The translations under genes were made by a program, and so were the position numbers. Below the pieces are notes generated by a model. The model saw only the letters and a program-made list of their open reading frames with translations, was not told the DNA's origin and did no database searches. A stretch of DNA of 64,000 bases from Candidatus Nanopelagicales bacterium (GTDB lineage: Bacteria; Actinomycetota; Actinomycetes; S36-B12): NCBI GenBank assembly GCA_030836325.1, contig JAURQC010000134.1:5129-69128 (forward strand), read 5' to 3'. Positions 7,763-18,532 of this stretch are shown here, piece after piece; the stretch's first letter is position 1, and the number at the start of each line of letters is the position of its first letter.

Positions 7763-10051
7763 GTGTCAGAACACTCGTCCGAATCGTCTGCTCTGCAGGC
7801 ATGGACGTCACTCAACCCCGAGGCCGTTCGGCACGTTCTGCACTTCGAGGCTCGTCCGGGGCAAACAGCGCCCTGGCCCAACTGGCTTCCCGAAGCGGCG
7901 ATCGCGGCGTGGCGCTCGCAGGGAATCGAGTCGCCGTGGGTGCATCAGGTTGAGGCAGCACAGGCTGCCGTCGACGGCTCGCACGTGATCGTCGCCACCG
8001 GAACGGCATCGGGAAAATCACTGTCATACGCGATGCCAATCATCACTTCAATTCTCAATGGCGGTGAATCGGCACTTGTCGATCCGTGCGCTCTCTACCT
8101 AGCACCGACCAAGGCGCTGGCGAACGATCAACGACGCACCTGGCGAGAGCTTGCCCTTCCCGGAATCCGTGACGCAGTGGTCGACGGGGATAGCAACGCC
8201 GACGAACGCGCCTGGGCGCGGCGACACGCCAACATCATCTTGACCAACCCCGACATGCTGCACTACTCGCTATTGCCGGGCCACGAACGTTGGTCACGCC
8301 TGTTTCGCAACCTCCGATACATCGTCGTTGACGAAGCCCACGCATATCGCGGAGTTTTCGGTGCGCACGTGAGCTTGGTGCTGCGTCGCCTACTGCGCCT
8401 AGCCGAGCACCACCGAAGCCGACCTATCGTGATTGCCGCGTCGGCGACATCCGGCGCACCCGAGCGATCGGCGCAGCGCTTGATCGGCTCCCCCGTAACG
8501 GCGATTACTACCGATCACTCGCCGTCTCCCGATCGAACGGTCGTGTTGTGGCAGCCGCCCAACAACGATGACGCTTCCTCCGCCACTCGCAATGCCGCAG
8601 CACTGACAACCGCGGCCGTTCGGGAAGGAAGCCAGGTTCTGACGTTTCTCCGAAGTAGGCGTGCGGTCGAGTACGTCGCATCGCTGGTTCGCGATCAAAT
8701 CCCGTCGGACGTGGGTTCACACTTGACGGCATCCGATGCTGTCGCTGCCTATCGCGGTGGATTCCTTGCCGAAGAACGACGAGAACTTGAAGAAGGTCTG
8801 CGCACTGGACGCATCCGCGCGTTGGCCACTACCAATGCACTAGAACTCGGAATCGACATCGCTGGGATGGACGCGGTGATCACTGCGGGCTGGCCCGGCA
8901 CCCGATCATCGCTGTGGCAGCAGTTCGGGCGTGCTGGTCGAGGAACCGATCCTGCACTCGCTGCTTTCGTCGCCCGAGAAGATCCGCTCGATACCTATCT
9001 TGTTCATCACCCGGAGGCGATCACGGCGCAGCCGTTTGAGGAGACGGTCTTCGATCCAGCGAATCCGAACGTCCTAGCTCCCCACTTGGCTGCTGCGGCC
9101 AGTGAACTACCCATCACTGATGCGGAGCACGTCTTCCCTGCGAACGCGCCCGAGGTTCTAGATGACCTCGTTACTCGAGGCTTGCTTCGTCGTCGACCCA
9201 CCGGCTGGTACTGGACGTCGCGCGAGCGTCCCCACGACATGACGGACCTGCGCGGCGCAGGGGACACAGTGCGCATAGTCGAGGAGGGCACTGGCCGACT
9301 TCTCGGGACCGTCGATGCCTCATCGGCACACCGACACGTTCATCCTGGTGCGGTGTACGTCCATCAGGGTGTCTCGCACACTGTCCGATCCCTGGACTTG
9401 GACGATGCCGTCGCGATCGCTCGCGTCGAAGAGGTCGACTACACAACGTTCGCGCGTGACATCAGTGACATCCGAATCAGCTCGACTGAACGATTGTGGC
9501 CTGGATCGAAGGCGACGATGGCCGTTGGCGAAGTGGATGTAACCTCGCGAACCATCGCCTACGAGGTGCGGGCCTTGGACGGAACTCTGCTAGCGGTGCG
9601 CGATCTCGATCTACCCGAGAGAGTGCTTCGCACTCAGGCCGTGTGGTGGACCCTCGATGATCAGACCGTCGTTGATTCCGACATTGACGACCTTCCCGGT
9701 GCTGTCCACGCCGCTGAACACGCGGCAATCGGACTTCTCCCGCTCTTCGCCTCGTGCGATCGTTGGGACATCGGAGGCGTTTCGACCATCCGGCATCCAG
9801 ACACCGGACTCGCCACGATTTTCATCTACGACGGGCTTGCCGGGGGTGCAGGTTTCTCATTCCGCGGGGCCGAAGTGGCCGACACGTGGCTTGGTGCCAC
9901 AGCCACTGCTGTTGGTTCGTGTGCATGCACCGACGGATGTCCGTCGTGTGTGCAATCGCCCAAGTGCGGAAACGGCAACGATCCGCTCAGCAAGAACGAA
10001 GCCGTTACTGTTCTGAGGATCCTGGAAGCAGCCGCGCGCGATTCTCAATAG
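7763..10051 (+). CDS. DEAD/DEAH-box helicase with DUF1998 zinc domain (MrfA/YprA type)
   Basis: A 762-residue superfamily 2 helicase. It has ATGTASGKS (motif I), a DEAH box (VVDEAHAY) and a C-terminal helicase lobe (QQFGRAGRG). The DUF1998 region ends in a cysteine cluster (CACTDGCPSCVQSPKCG) that likely binds a metal. Bacillus MrfA of this family works in repair of mitomycin lesions. The M. tuberculosis counterpart is Rv3649, also located beside the Tad genes. GTG start. It overlaps the convergent TadE-like gene by seven bases. Confidence 0.9.
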   Translation: MSEHSSESSALQAWTSLNPEAVRHVLHFEARPGQTAPWPNWLPEAAIAAWRSQGIESPWVHQVEAAQAAVDGSHVIVATGTASGKSLSYAMPIITSILNGGESALVDPCALYLAPTKALANDQRRTWRELALPGIRDAVVDGDSNADERAWARRHANIILTNPDMLHYSLLPGHERWSRLFRNLRYIVVDEAHAYRGVFGAHVSLVLRRLLRLAEHHRSRPIVIAASATSGAPERSAQRLIGSPVTAITTDHSPSPDRTVVLWQPPNNDDASSATRNAAALTTAAVREGSQVLTFLRSRRAVEYVASLVRDQIPSDVGSHLTASDAVAAYRGGFLAEERRELEEGLRTGRIRALATTNALELGIDIAGMDAVITAGWPGTRSSLWQQFGRAGRGTDPALAAFVAREDPLDTYLVHHPEAITAQPFEETVFDPANPNVLAPHLAAAASELPITDAEHVFPANAPEVLDDLVTRGLLRRRPTGWYWTSRERPHDMTDLRGAGDTVRIVEEGTGRLLGTVDASSAHRHVHPGAVYVHQGVSHTVRSLDLDDAVAIARVEEVDYTTFARDISDIRISSTERLWPGSKATMAVGEVDVTSRTIAYEVRALDGTLLAVRDLDLPERVLRTQAVWWTLDDQTVVDSDIDDLPGAVHAAEHAAIGLLPLFASCDRWDIGGVSTIRHPDTGLATIFIYDGLAGGAGFSFRGAEVADTWLGATATAVGSCACTDGCPSCVQSPKCGNGNDPLSKNEAVTVLRILEAAARDSQ

Positions 10052-10368
10052 CCTGATCTGGCCCGCCGACTCACGGCTAGAGAAAGCGGTCCTGCTGCAG
10101 GCAACGTGACAGTGACGATCACATCACCCGCCTCTGTCGTGCATCCATCAAGGAGCGCTCCATGCAACAAAGCAACTTCCTGAGCGGATGAACAAACACC
10201 CGATCGTGCTGCAGCCAGTGCTGCCAGATCGGCGACCATGCCGGCCTTAGCTCGCGTTGTTGCCCAGCCACCGACCGACCCGGCCAACGTGAGTAGCGAT
10301 AGCGCCGCCGCTATCAAAGTGACTCCGATGACGGAGACCGAACCTTCATCGTTAGCCGGTGGTGCCAC
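10045..10368 (-). CDS. TadE-like protein of the helicase/secretion neighbourhood
   Basis: A 107-residue protein with one N-terminal membrane helix right after a GSVSVIGV segment, then an ADLAALAAA stretch and two cysteines (GVCSS, DGCTT). This matches the Rv3654c-type TadE-like family that accompanies actinobacterial Tad loci. I chose the GTG at 10368 because GGGAG sits six bases upstream; a longer frame to 10431 would overlap the preceding tadE gene heavily. It is the last gene of the Tad operon. Confidence 0.78.
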   Translation of the reverse strand: MAPPANDEGSVSVIGVTLIAAALSLLTLAGSVGGWATTRAKAGMVADLAALAAARSGVCSSAQEVALLHGALLDGCTTEAGDVIVTVTLPAAGPLSLAVSRRARSGY

Positions 10369-10729
10369 CGAGGACTCCCATCTCCCACGGCACCGTCGCC
10401 TCCCGCACCATGGGAACCGATAGACCACCAAAGAAGCCGCGCAGGATTCCTATTTCCCGGCGAGCCGTCACCGCCACGCCCTGGGGGGAAGGCGTGACGG
10501 TGACGACGATCTGGGGGTGCACGGTCGAGACCAACTCGCGCACTTCATCAACCGATGCGCCACGGGCAAGCTGACGACTGGCCGAGTGCACCGCGTCTTG
10601 AAGCCCGAGCCCGATTGAGGCAATCGAGAACATCGACATCACCGCGACGACGATCAAGACAACAGTCGGCAAGACCACCGCCGTCTCAGCGACCACGTAG
10701 CCAGCATCTCGATCCTTTGCGCAACGCAT
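10352..10729 (-). CDS. TadE-family minor pilin
   Basis: A 125-residue protein with a short basic N-terminus, a TadE-type sequence (AGYVVAETAVVLPTVV) and one membrane helix, then a soluble region. TadE proteins are pseudopilins of the Tad pilus. It corresponds to Rv3655c in the M. tuberculosis locus. It lies 25 bases downstream of the pilin gene and overlaps the next gene by 17 bases. Confidence 0.82.
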   Translation of the reverse strand: MRCAKDRDAGYVVAETAVVLPTVVLIVVAVMSMFSIASIGLGLQDAVHSASRQLARGASVDEVRELVSTVHPQIVVTVTPSPQGVAVTARREIGILRGFFGGLSVPMVREATVPWEMGVLGGTTG

Positions 10730-10754
10730 CGCGAATTCGCCTCGTTAGCTTCGG

Positions 10755-10979
10755 TCAAGAACCCAGCATGGCCATGAAGGCTCCTTGCACGACCTTCCAA
10801 ATGAGATCGCGCACCGCTTCACTGGTCAGCAACTTGATAAGGACTCCCCCTAGACCTGCCACGGCAACGGTGCCCACCGCATATTCGGCGGTCGTTAATC
10901 CTTCATCTCTGGCCAAGTAATCGCGAATTCCAACGATCGTTGCCCGCTTTTCCAGCACTACCGCGTTTACAGCACTCAT
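10755..10979 (-). CDS. Flp/DUF4244-type pilin
   Basis: A 74-residue prepilin-like protein. GLTTAEYA at residues 27-34 fits the Flp rule of cleavage after Gly27, with Glu at +5 and Tyr at +6 of the mature chain, followed by a hydrophobic helix. The ATG at 10979 has AGGAG upstream; the longer open frame to 11192 has no pilin features. A 166-base leader separates it from tadC, so it may have its own promoter. Confidence 0.83.
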   Translation of the reverse strand: MSAVNAVVLEKRATIVGIRDYLARDEGLTTAEYAVGTVAVAGLGGVLIKLLTSEAVRDLIWKVVQGAFMAMLGS

Positions 10980-11145
10980 CGCACTTCTCCTGTTCGCCAC
11001 ATCCCGGTTCTCTCTGAAAGTCCCAGGAGCCACATCGTGTTTCGATGCGTGTGCAACAACGGTCGTGCAGTGGGAGGTAGTCGGAAAGACGTGGACGGAG
11101 GTCGGTGGATTCCATGCACGCACCTTGTGGATGGTCGACGCTGCA
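10980..11145 (-). other. Leader region of the pilin gene
   Basis: A gap in an otherwise tight operon, between tadC and the pilin gene. It contains a small perfect hairpin (CATCG, loop AAACA, CGATG; 11033-11047) and no credible open frame. A private promoter or RNA-processing site for the abundant pilin is likely, but no clear -10/-35 pair is visible. Confidence 0.45.
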
Positions 11146-11727
11146 CTACGAAAGGACACCGGATGCGAAGCCTGCAACAACGGGGACGACACCCACCAAC
11201 AGATACGCAGGCAGGTAGCACAGGGCTAGCGGTGCGACCGATCTCACGCCCGCAGAGCGCGCCCGAGCTTCAACCTCAGCTCGATGGGCGTGTCGAACGT
11301 CGGACGCAGCAGCTTCGAGCAACTGACTCAACGGAGCACCGCTGTGATGCGAACGAACTATGGCGTGAGCGAGCGGCGCCATCGACGGATCATCCAAGAG
11401 TTCACTCCAGGCCGTCGCTGGATCAGCACCGAGATCCAAGGCCGAGAGAACTCTTGATAGGCATTCGCGTGCAGGTTCATCCGTCGCCTCTGCAGTAACG
11501 CGCAATGCAACGTCCAAAGGAGCCCCCGAGATGAGAGCTGCACCGAGAAGATCCGCGACCACAGGCGCCTGTAACGCAAGAGCACCGTCAGCAACGGAAC
11601 GTGAATCTGCAGACCCTTCGCTGGCTCGTGCATTCAGCGGAGCCAGAGCGCGAATTCGGGCGTGGACTCGTGTGCCCAAGAAGAGCCAGACACCCAGAGT
11701 GATCAACGCGATTCCCGTCAACGCCAT
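11146..11727 (-). CDS. tadC: Tad pilus inner-membrane protein TadC (type II secretion F domain)
   Basis: A 193-residue protein with an N-terminal helix, a T2SSF cytoplasmic domain (GAPLDVALR, then SHHSGAPLSQLLE) and a C-terminal double helix region (LCYLPAYLLVGVVPVVAG). With TadB it forms the platform on which the TadA ATPase acts. The ATG at 11727 directly abuts the tadB stop with no intervening base. It is equivalent to Rv3657c. Confidence 0.85.
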   Translation of the reverse strand: MALTGIALITLGVWLFLGTRVHARIRALAPLNARASEGSADSRSVADGALALQAPVVADLLGAALISGAPLDVALRVTAEATDEPARECLSRVLSALDLGADPATAWSELLDDPSMAPLAHAIVRSHHSGAPLSQLLEAAASDVRHAHRAEVEARARSAGVRSVAPLALCYLPAYLLVGVVPVVAGFASGVLS

Positions 11728-12423
11728 CTAGTTGAGTCCCGCCTCGACTCTGCGGACTATGCGTCGTGACCACAAAGCCCCGATAACCGTGAGGCTCAGT
11801 GCAAGTCCACACGTGATCGCACCGGCGAGCGTGCCTGCAAACCACGCAAGCGGATCGGCTCCCAGGAGATACGCCATGCCTACACCTACAACAGGCAGAA
11901 AGGCCAGTAGCCGGCCCGTCGCGCGAGGGGCCGCGAGTTCAGTGTCCAAGGTTGCCCGCAGTTCAATCTGCGACTGCACACCCAGGGCAAGGCGCTCAAT
12001 AGATAGCGCCAGTCCAGAACCCTGTGCCGCACTCACCCGCCAGCAAGCTGCCAACTGACGCAGGTAACTCGCTAACAGGCGATTGTCATGCGCGTCTCGA
12101 AGGAACCCCTCATCGATTGAGTCACCGAACCTGGCTGCAGCCAGCGCACGCGGCCACACCACCTGTTCACCCACCGCGCGGGTCAATGCAGTGTGCGGAG
12201 CCGATCCCGATCGAAGTTCGGATGCTAAGGCCCGTAGGTCACGCGCGAAATCTTGCTGTGGGGTCGATCTGCGCTCACGCCTGCTACGCAGGAACCCCAT
12301 GATCGAGTCGGGGCCATTCGCGTGAACGGTGCGCCCAAAAACGACGGTGATCCGATTAGGTCGAGGAATGATCATGAATGTCGCGATCGCGAGAGCAACC
12401 GATCCGAGTAAGACGTTCACCAT
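11728..12423 (-). CDS. tadB: Tad pilus inner-membrane protein TadB (type II secretion F domain)
   Basis: A 231-residue F-domain protein with an N-terminal membrane helix, a cytoplasmic helical bundle (ACWRVSAAQGSGLALSIERL is the conserved core) and two C-terminal helices. It partners TadC as the pilus assembly platform. It overlaps the end of tadA by seven bases, which suggests translational coupling. It is equivalent to Rv3658c. Confidence 0.87.
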   Translation of the reverse strand: MVNVLLGSVALAIATFMIIPRPNRITVVFGRTVHANGPDSIMGFLRSRRERRSTPQQDFARDLRALASELRSGSAPHTALTRAVGEQVVWPRALAAARFGDSIDEGFLRDAHDNRLLASYLRQLAACWRVSAAQGSGLALSIERLALGVQSQIELRATLDTELAAPRATGRLLAFLPVVGVGMAYLLGADPLAWFAGTLAGAITCGLALSLTVIGALWSRRIVRRVEAGLN

Positions 12424-13547
12424 GTACTTGGACGGGTCCGTGACTCACGGACGTACACCGGCGTCGTAGTACACAAGTGTCCATCGGAATTGATCGCGTG
12501 CACCCCGCTGATCACCCGAAGCCCCGTGTGGATTCGCTCAACGTGGACAACTGCATCCACAGCCGCCGCCATCAGTGCGTGCATGGCATCTCGCGGGACA
12601 CCCGCCATCAACCCGAGGGCTTCGATCCGCTTTGTCACGTCCGCCGGAGAGTTCGCATGCACAGTGCCGGAACCACCCTGATGTCCGGTATTCAACGCCG
12701 TCAATAGATCGACTACCTCGACTCCTCGAACTTCGCCCACCACGATCCGGTCGGGTCTCATGCGAAGGGATTGCCTCACGAGATCCTGCAGAGTCACTAA
12801 CCCAGCACCTTCCACATTGGCTGGCCGCGACTGCATTCGGACAACGTGAGGATGATCGGGTTGGAGCTCAGCGGTGTCTTCGACAATGACAATTCGCTCA
12901 TCAGCGGGGACCGCACCGAGCAGTGCGCTCAAGACAGTTGTCTTTCCAGAGCCCGTCGAACCAGTAATCAGAAAGGACCGGCGTGAGTCGATCAGTTCGC
13001 GGACCAAACGCGCGCTGGCATCGTCGAGCGTCCCCGCCTCTTCCAGCGCCTCCAGGGAAAACCCACCCGCTTTAGGGATTCGAAGCGACAGGCAAGCACC
13101 ATCGGTCGCGATCGGCTCAATGACGCAGTGCAGCCGGATCCCGTTTGGCAGCCGCGCATCCACAAAGGGTGCCGCCTCGTCAAGCCGCCGTCCTGCGCGC
13201 GACGCCAATCGCGCTGCGATCCGTCGAAGGTGCGATGGGTCGTTGAAGCAGCGCCCTCGATCTTCAAGACCATCACCGGCGTCCACCCACACATGGCCAT
13301 CGCCCGTAACCAGGACGTCGGTGACACTCTCGTCCTGCAGAAAGTCTTCGAGGGGACCTGCACCGAGCAATTCGTATTGAACCCGATCAACAACATCCAT
13401 CAGACCGCGCTCGTCGAGCACGATTCCTTCATTGCGCAGGGCGCGAACAATGTTTGCCGCTGATGCATCCCTTCCCTGCTCCAACAAGCGAGTGCGCACA
13501 CGATCGGCAATGGACAGCTCGGCTGTTGTGACAGAACTGAACGTCAT
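12417..13547 (-). CDS. tadA: Tad pilus assembly ATPase (CpaF family)
   Basis: A 376-residue secretion ATPase that powers pilin extrusion. It has Walker A GSTGSGKTT, the Asp box region (IVIVEDTAEL), Walker B (RIVVGEVRG) and a His box (TGHQGGSGTVHANS). Length fits the CpaF/TadA family. The ATG overlaps the stop of the TadZ-like gene as ATGA. It is equivalent to Rv3659c. Confidence 0.93.
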   Translation of the reverse strand: MTFSSVTTAELSIADRVRTRLLEQGRDASAANIVRALRNEGIVLDERGLMDVVDRVQYELLGAGPLEDFLQDESVTDVLVTGDGHVWVDAGDGLEDRGRCFNDPSHLRRIAARLASRAGRRLDEAAPFVDARLPNGIRLHCVIEPIATDGACLSLRIPKAGGFSLEALEEAGTLDDASARLVRELIDSRRSFLITGSTGSGKTTVLSALLGAVPADERIVIVEDTAELQPDHPHVVRMQSRPANVEGAGLVTLQDLVRQSLRMRPDRIVVGEVRGVEVVDLLTALNTGHQGGSGTVHANSPADVTKRIEALGLMAGVPRDAMHALMAAAVDAVVHVERIHTGLRVISGVHAINSDGHLCTTTPVYVRESRTRPSTW

Positions 13548-14683
13548 GCCGCACGCACCGATGGACGATCACCATTCATCACAATGTCAAGAACGGACTC
13601 GCACGCCGCGGCGTAAGTGCGCGGCAGTGCTGGGAGTTCACCCTCGTCCGCTCGTGAAGTCATCGACGGTACGTGGGGAATAACTGCTGCAAGATCCACA
13701 CCAAGGGCGTGTTCGATGTCTTCCCGAGCGATGCCACGGGGACTGCTGGCTTGGACGACCACCAGAGGCGAAACCTTCCCCCTGAGCCAGGAAAAACGTC
13801 TCGCAGCGGCGGCCGTGGCGCGCACATGATCCCCAGCCAGCAGAACAGCACTGTGACTCGACCCGAGTATCGATGCCAGAAATTCATCAGAGCAGCGAGA
13901 ACAGTCGACAAACACATGGTCGTGGGAACGTCGACCAGCTGTGAGAACCGAAGACATCGTGGCGGTGTCGATCCCCGCAGACGAGTGGCCTGCGACGTCG
14001 TCTTCCCTCGAGCAGGACAACACCGAGACATCACCAATTCGCAGTAGAGCAGCGTCGAGATGCCCAGCCGGAAGGTGGCCACTTACCTGGCGAAGGTCCG
14101 ACCACCGCGCGCCGGTCATCTCCTCGGCACCTACTACGAGATCAAGACCGCCACCCCACGGGTCAGCATCAACCACCAGGCTGCGACTCCCGCGACGATT
14201 CGCCGTCACCGCGAGATTTACGGTGAAAGTGGACGTCCCGACTCCCCCGCTACCCCCGAGTACGGCGGTGACTCGACCATCGCGGATCGGCCCCTCGGCG
14301 CACTCGCGAAAAGACTCCACAAGCCAGCGCTCACCGTCGGGCAGCTCGACAACATGCTCAGCACCCACCTCGACAGCAAAGCGCCACATGTCGCGCTGAC
14401 GAGCAGTGTCGGCATCGCTCGTTTCGCCGTCACCTGAATCCACGACGACTACCCGCGCCCGCCTCCCGGGAAGATCCGTAGTACCTGTTATGTCGGAGCC
14501 GATGATCACCAAAGGCGCATCCAGCCAATGCCGCGCCGCGGTTGTCAGATCGGGTGCAACCTGCACCTCAAGGGCGACGGTCGACGCCAGGCGAACAACA
14601 TCGTCAATGAGTCGAAGGGATGAGGAGATCACCAATGGGCGGCGACCATCAGGGCGGGCATCGGATGTAGTGATTTGGTTCAT
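13544..14683 (-). CDS. TadZ/CpaE-like (Ssd-type) pilus localisation ATPase
   Basis: A 379-residue protein with an N-terminal receiver-like domain and a MinD/ParA-like domain. The P-loop is deviant (GGSGGVGTST; the signature Lys is replaced), as in other TadZ/CpaE proteins that position the pilus machine. It is equivalent to Rv3660c (septum-site determining protein family). I chose ATG 14683; a TTG at 14719 would add 12 residues and no RBS decides between them. First gene of the Tad operon. Confidence 0.82.
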   Translation of the reverse strand: MNQITTSDARPDGRRPLVISSSLRLIDDVVRLASTVALEVQVAPDLTTAARHWLDAPLVIIGSDITGTTDLPGRRARVVVVDSGDGETSDADTARQRDMWRFAVEVGAEHVVELPDGERWLVESFRECAEGPIRDGRVTAVLGGSGGVGTSTFTVNLAVTANRRGSRSLVVDADPWGGGLDLVVGAEEMTGARWSDLRQVSGHLPAGHLDAALLRIGDVSVLSCSREDDVAGHSSAGIDTATMSSVLTAGRRSHDHVFVDCSRCSDEFLASILGSSHSAVLLAGDHVRATAAAARRFSWLRGKVSPLVVVQASSPRGIAREDIEHALGVDLAAVIPHVPSMTSRADEGELPALPRTYAAACESVLDIVMNGDRPSVRAA

Positions 14684-14815
14684 GCCAACACTGTGCTGAT
14701 CGGTCAACGCATCCGACAAGACTCAAGAGGCCCCCTGTGGATGAACGAGTAATCGCTGTGTATCAACACTCATCTGATCTTTCACGGGGCTGGGATCTCG
14801 CGTTACGGTGATCAT

Positions 14816-15598
14816 GTGACATCGGCTGCATTCTTCGACCTCGACAAAACGATCCTTGCCAAGTCAAGTTCCTTCGCCTTCGCTAGACCGTTCTACCGCG
14901 GTGGACTGATCGGACGTTCGGACGTCGTTCGAAGTGCTTATGCCCAATTCGTGTTCCTTGCTTCCGGGGCAGATCACGATCAAATGGAGACGATGCGGGA
15001 GTACATGTCTGCGCTTGTCACGGGTTGGGAGGTCGAGAAAGTCCAACAAATCGTTGCTGAGACGCTCGACGAGATCGTCGATCCGATGGTTTACGAGGAA
15101 GCGGTCGAACTCATCGAGGAGCATCGTGCGGCCGGCCGAGACATCATCATCATTTCTTCGTCGGGAACCGATGTGGTCGAGCCGATCGGCGCACGACTGG
15201 GTGCCGACATCGCCATCGGAACGCAGGTAGCAATCGAAGATGGTCGCTACACCGGAGAGATCTTGTTCTACGCCTACGGTGAAGGCAAGGCAGAGGCGAT
15301 GAGGACACTGGCTGCCGAACGCGGCTACGTCCTTGCCGACTGCTACGCGTACTCGGATTCGCAGACCGACCTACCGATGCTCGAATCGGTGGGGCACCCG
15401 GTTGCCGTGAACCCGGATGCTGCTTTGCGCGCCGTGGCCATCGAGCGCGATTGGCCCATCCAGGACTTCGCCACACCTGTCGAGATCCGCGAGCAGGTAC
15501 AGCGCCGAAACGCGGTCGCCGCCGGAGCTGGCATGGCAATCGGCGCTGTGGCTCTGGGACTGACCTGGTACGCACGCCGTCGCGTCTCCCCCACCTAG
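14816..15598 (+). CDS. HAD-IB family phosphatase, membrane-anchored
   Basis: A 260-residue SerB/CicA-like hydrolase. Motif I is FFDLDKTI (nucleophile Asp8), motif II IIISSSG, and motif IV YSDSQTDLPML. A hydrophobic helix near the C-terminus (AAGAGMAIGAVALGL) followed by Arg residues suggests a membrane tail. It corresponds to Rv3661, which also sits upstream of the Tad operon and diverges from it. The substrate is unknown; phosphoserine and lysophospholipid phosphates are both acted on in this family. GTG start. Confidence 0.87.
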   Translation: MTSAAFFDLDKTILAKSSSFAFARPFYRGGLIGRSDVVRSAYAQFVFLASGADHDQMETMREYMSALVTGWEVEKVQQIVAETLDEIVDPMVYEEAVELIEEHRAAGRDIIIISSSGTDVVEPIGARLGADIAIGTQVAIEDGRYTGEILFYAYGEGKAEAMRTLAAERGYVLADCYAYSDSQTDLPMLESVGHPVAVNPDAALRAVAIERDWPIQDFATPVEIREQVQRRNAVAAGAGMAIGAVALGLTWYARRRVSPT

Positions 15599-15612
15599 GC
15601 CCACCGAAAGGC

Positions 15613-16368
15613 TTAGATGGCCTGCGCTCCGGCCTGCACAGACTGCAGGAACCACCCGAAGTAGCCCGGCATGTCCCCGCTGGAGTAGGACTTGATCGCG
15701 CGCGCGCACGATGCGCGACCGATTCGCAGCATTCCAACCTCAGGAATCGAGAACAACGACGGATCCACACCGCGATCGGCGAGCACCAACCGGACGCTGG
15801 CTCGCGCGATGAGCCCCGAGCCCCACGCGAACGGTCGGGCGGCAAGCAATTCCGCGTGCACGATCCCGGCGACCACCAGTGCGGATTCCTCACGAGCGTC
15901 GGTGACCAAATCACCCAGCAACGCCAAGCGGCCCGCGGCTTCACGAGCAGTGGGTGGGCTACCGAGATTCAGCGGATCGTCCGCCTGCTGACCTTCGGTC
16001 CGGGGCCTGCCCAACTCGTCGGGTGATGCGTGTTCGTGGGCAGTGATCGCGTGCATATGCGCGAGAACTTGGAGAGGAGCACGCGACCACATGTCGACCT
16101 GGTTGGGAACTTCCCCGGTAATCGCCTGCGCCGCAGCTAGCACCCGACCCATCGGGGAGTTGTCCACTACCGCAATATCCGCACCGTCCATCGCCGCTGA
16201 CGCCTGCGCACCTTGGGCCCGCGACGCCGCTGTGCACTCACTCGCGGCGGACCGCACGTCACGACGCCACAGCAGGGCATCGATCGTTCCCCGCGCAGAC
16301 TCGACTCCCTCGGCGACGCCCGGCATCTCGGCGAGACGCACGACGGCATCGCGCACGGAAGAAGTCAC
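15613..16368 (-). CDS. Fic-fold-like protein with degenerate active site
   Basis: A 251-residue cytoplasmic, alanine-rich, mostly helical protein, equivalent in position to Rv3662c. Two short stretches recall Fic AMP-transferases: ASAAMDGAD (56-64), like the inhibitory S/TxxxE(G/N) helix, and RPFAWGSGLIAR (178-189), like the HPFxxGNGRxxR loop. The catalytic His is Arg and the key Asn and Arg are Ser and Leu, so AMP transfer is unlikely. Convergent with the HAD gene with a 14-base gap. The Fic link is my inference. Confidence 0.6.
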   Translation of the reverse strand: MTSSVRDAVVRLAEMPGVAEGVESARGTIDALLWRRDVRSAASECTAASRAQGAQASAAMDGADIAVVDNSPMGRVLAAAQAITGEVPNQVDMWSRAPLQVLAHMHAITAHEHASPDELGRPRTEGQQADDPLNLGSPPTAREAAGRLALLGDLVTDAREESALVVAGIVHAELLAARPFAWGSGLIARASVRLVLADRGVDPSLFSIPEVGMLRIGRASCARAIKSYSSGDMPGYFGWFLQSVQAGAQAI

Positions 16369-16473
16369 GGCGCCACGCTAGTGGGCCGCGTTGCCCCATT
16401 CGCCCCGCATCAAAGGGCCGGATTTGGTTTAGTTGAGACTCCACTGGCTCGTATATCCGCCGAAAGGACTGCC

Positions 16474-18441
<1,968 letters not shown>

Positions 18442-18532
18442 GATCAAGCTCGACTAGCGCCAAGGGCCCGAGTACCTGGTGGGTGGCACCTCACGAATCG
18501 TCAGGTCACCAAGCCACAGATAGTGTCGGGGC

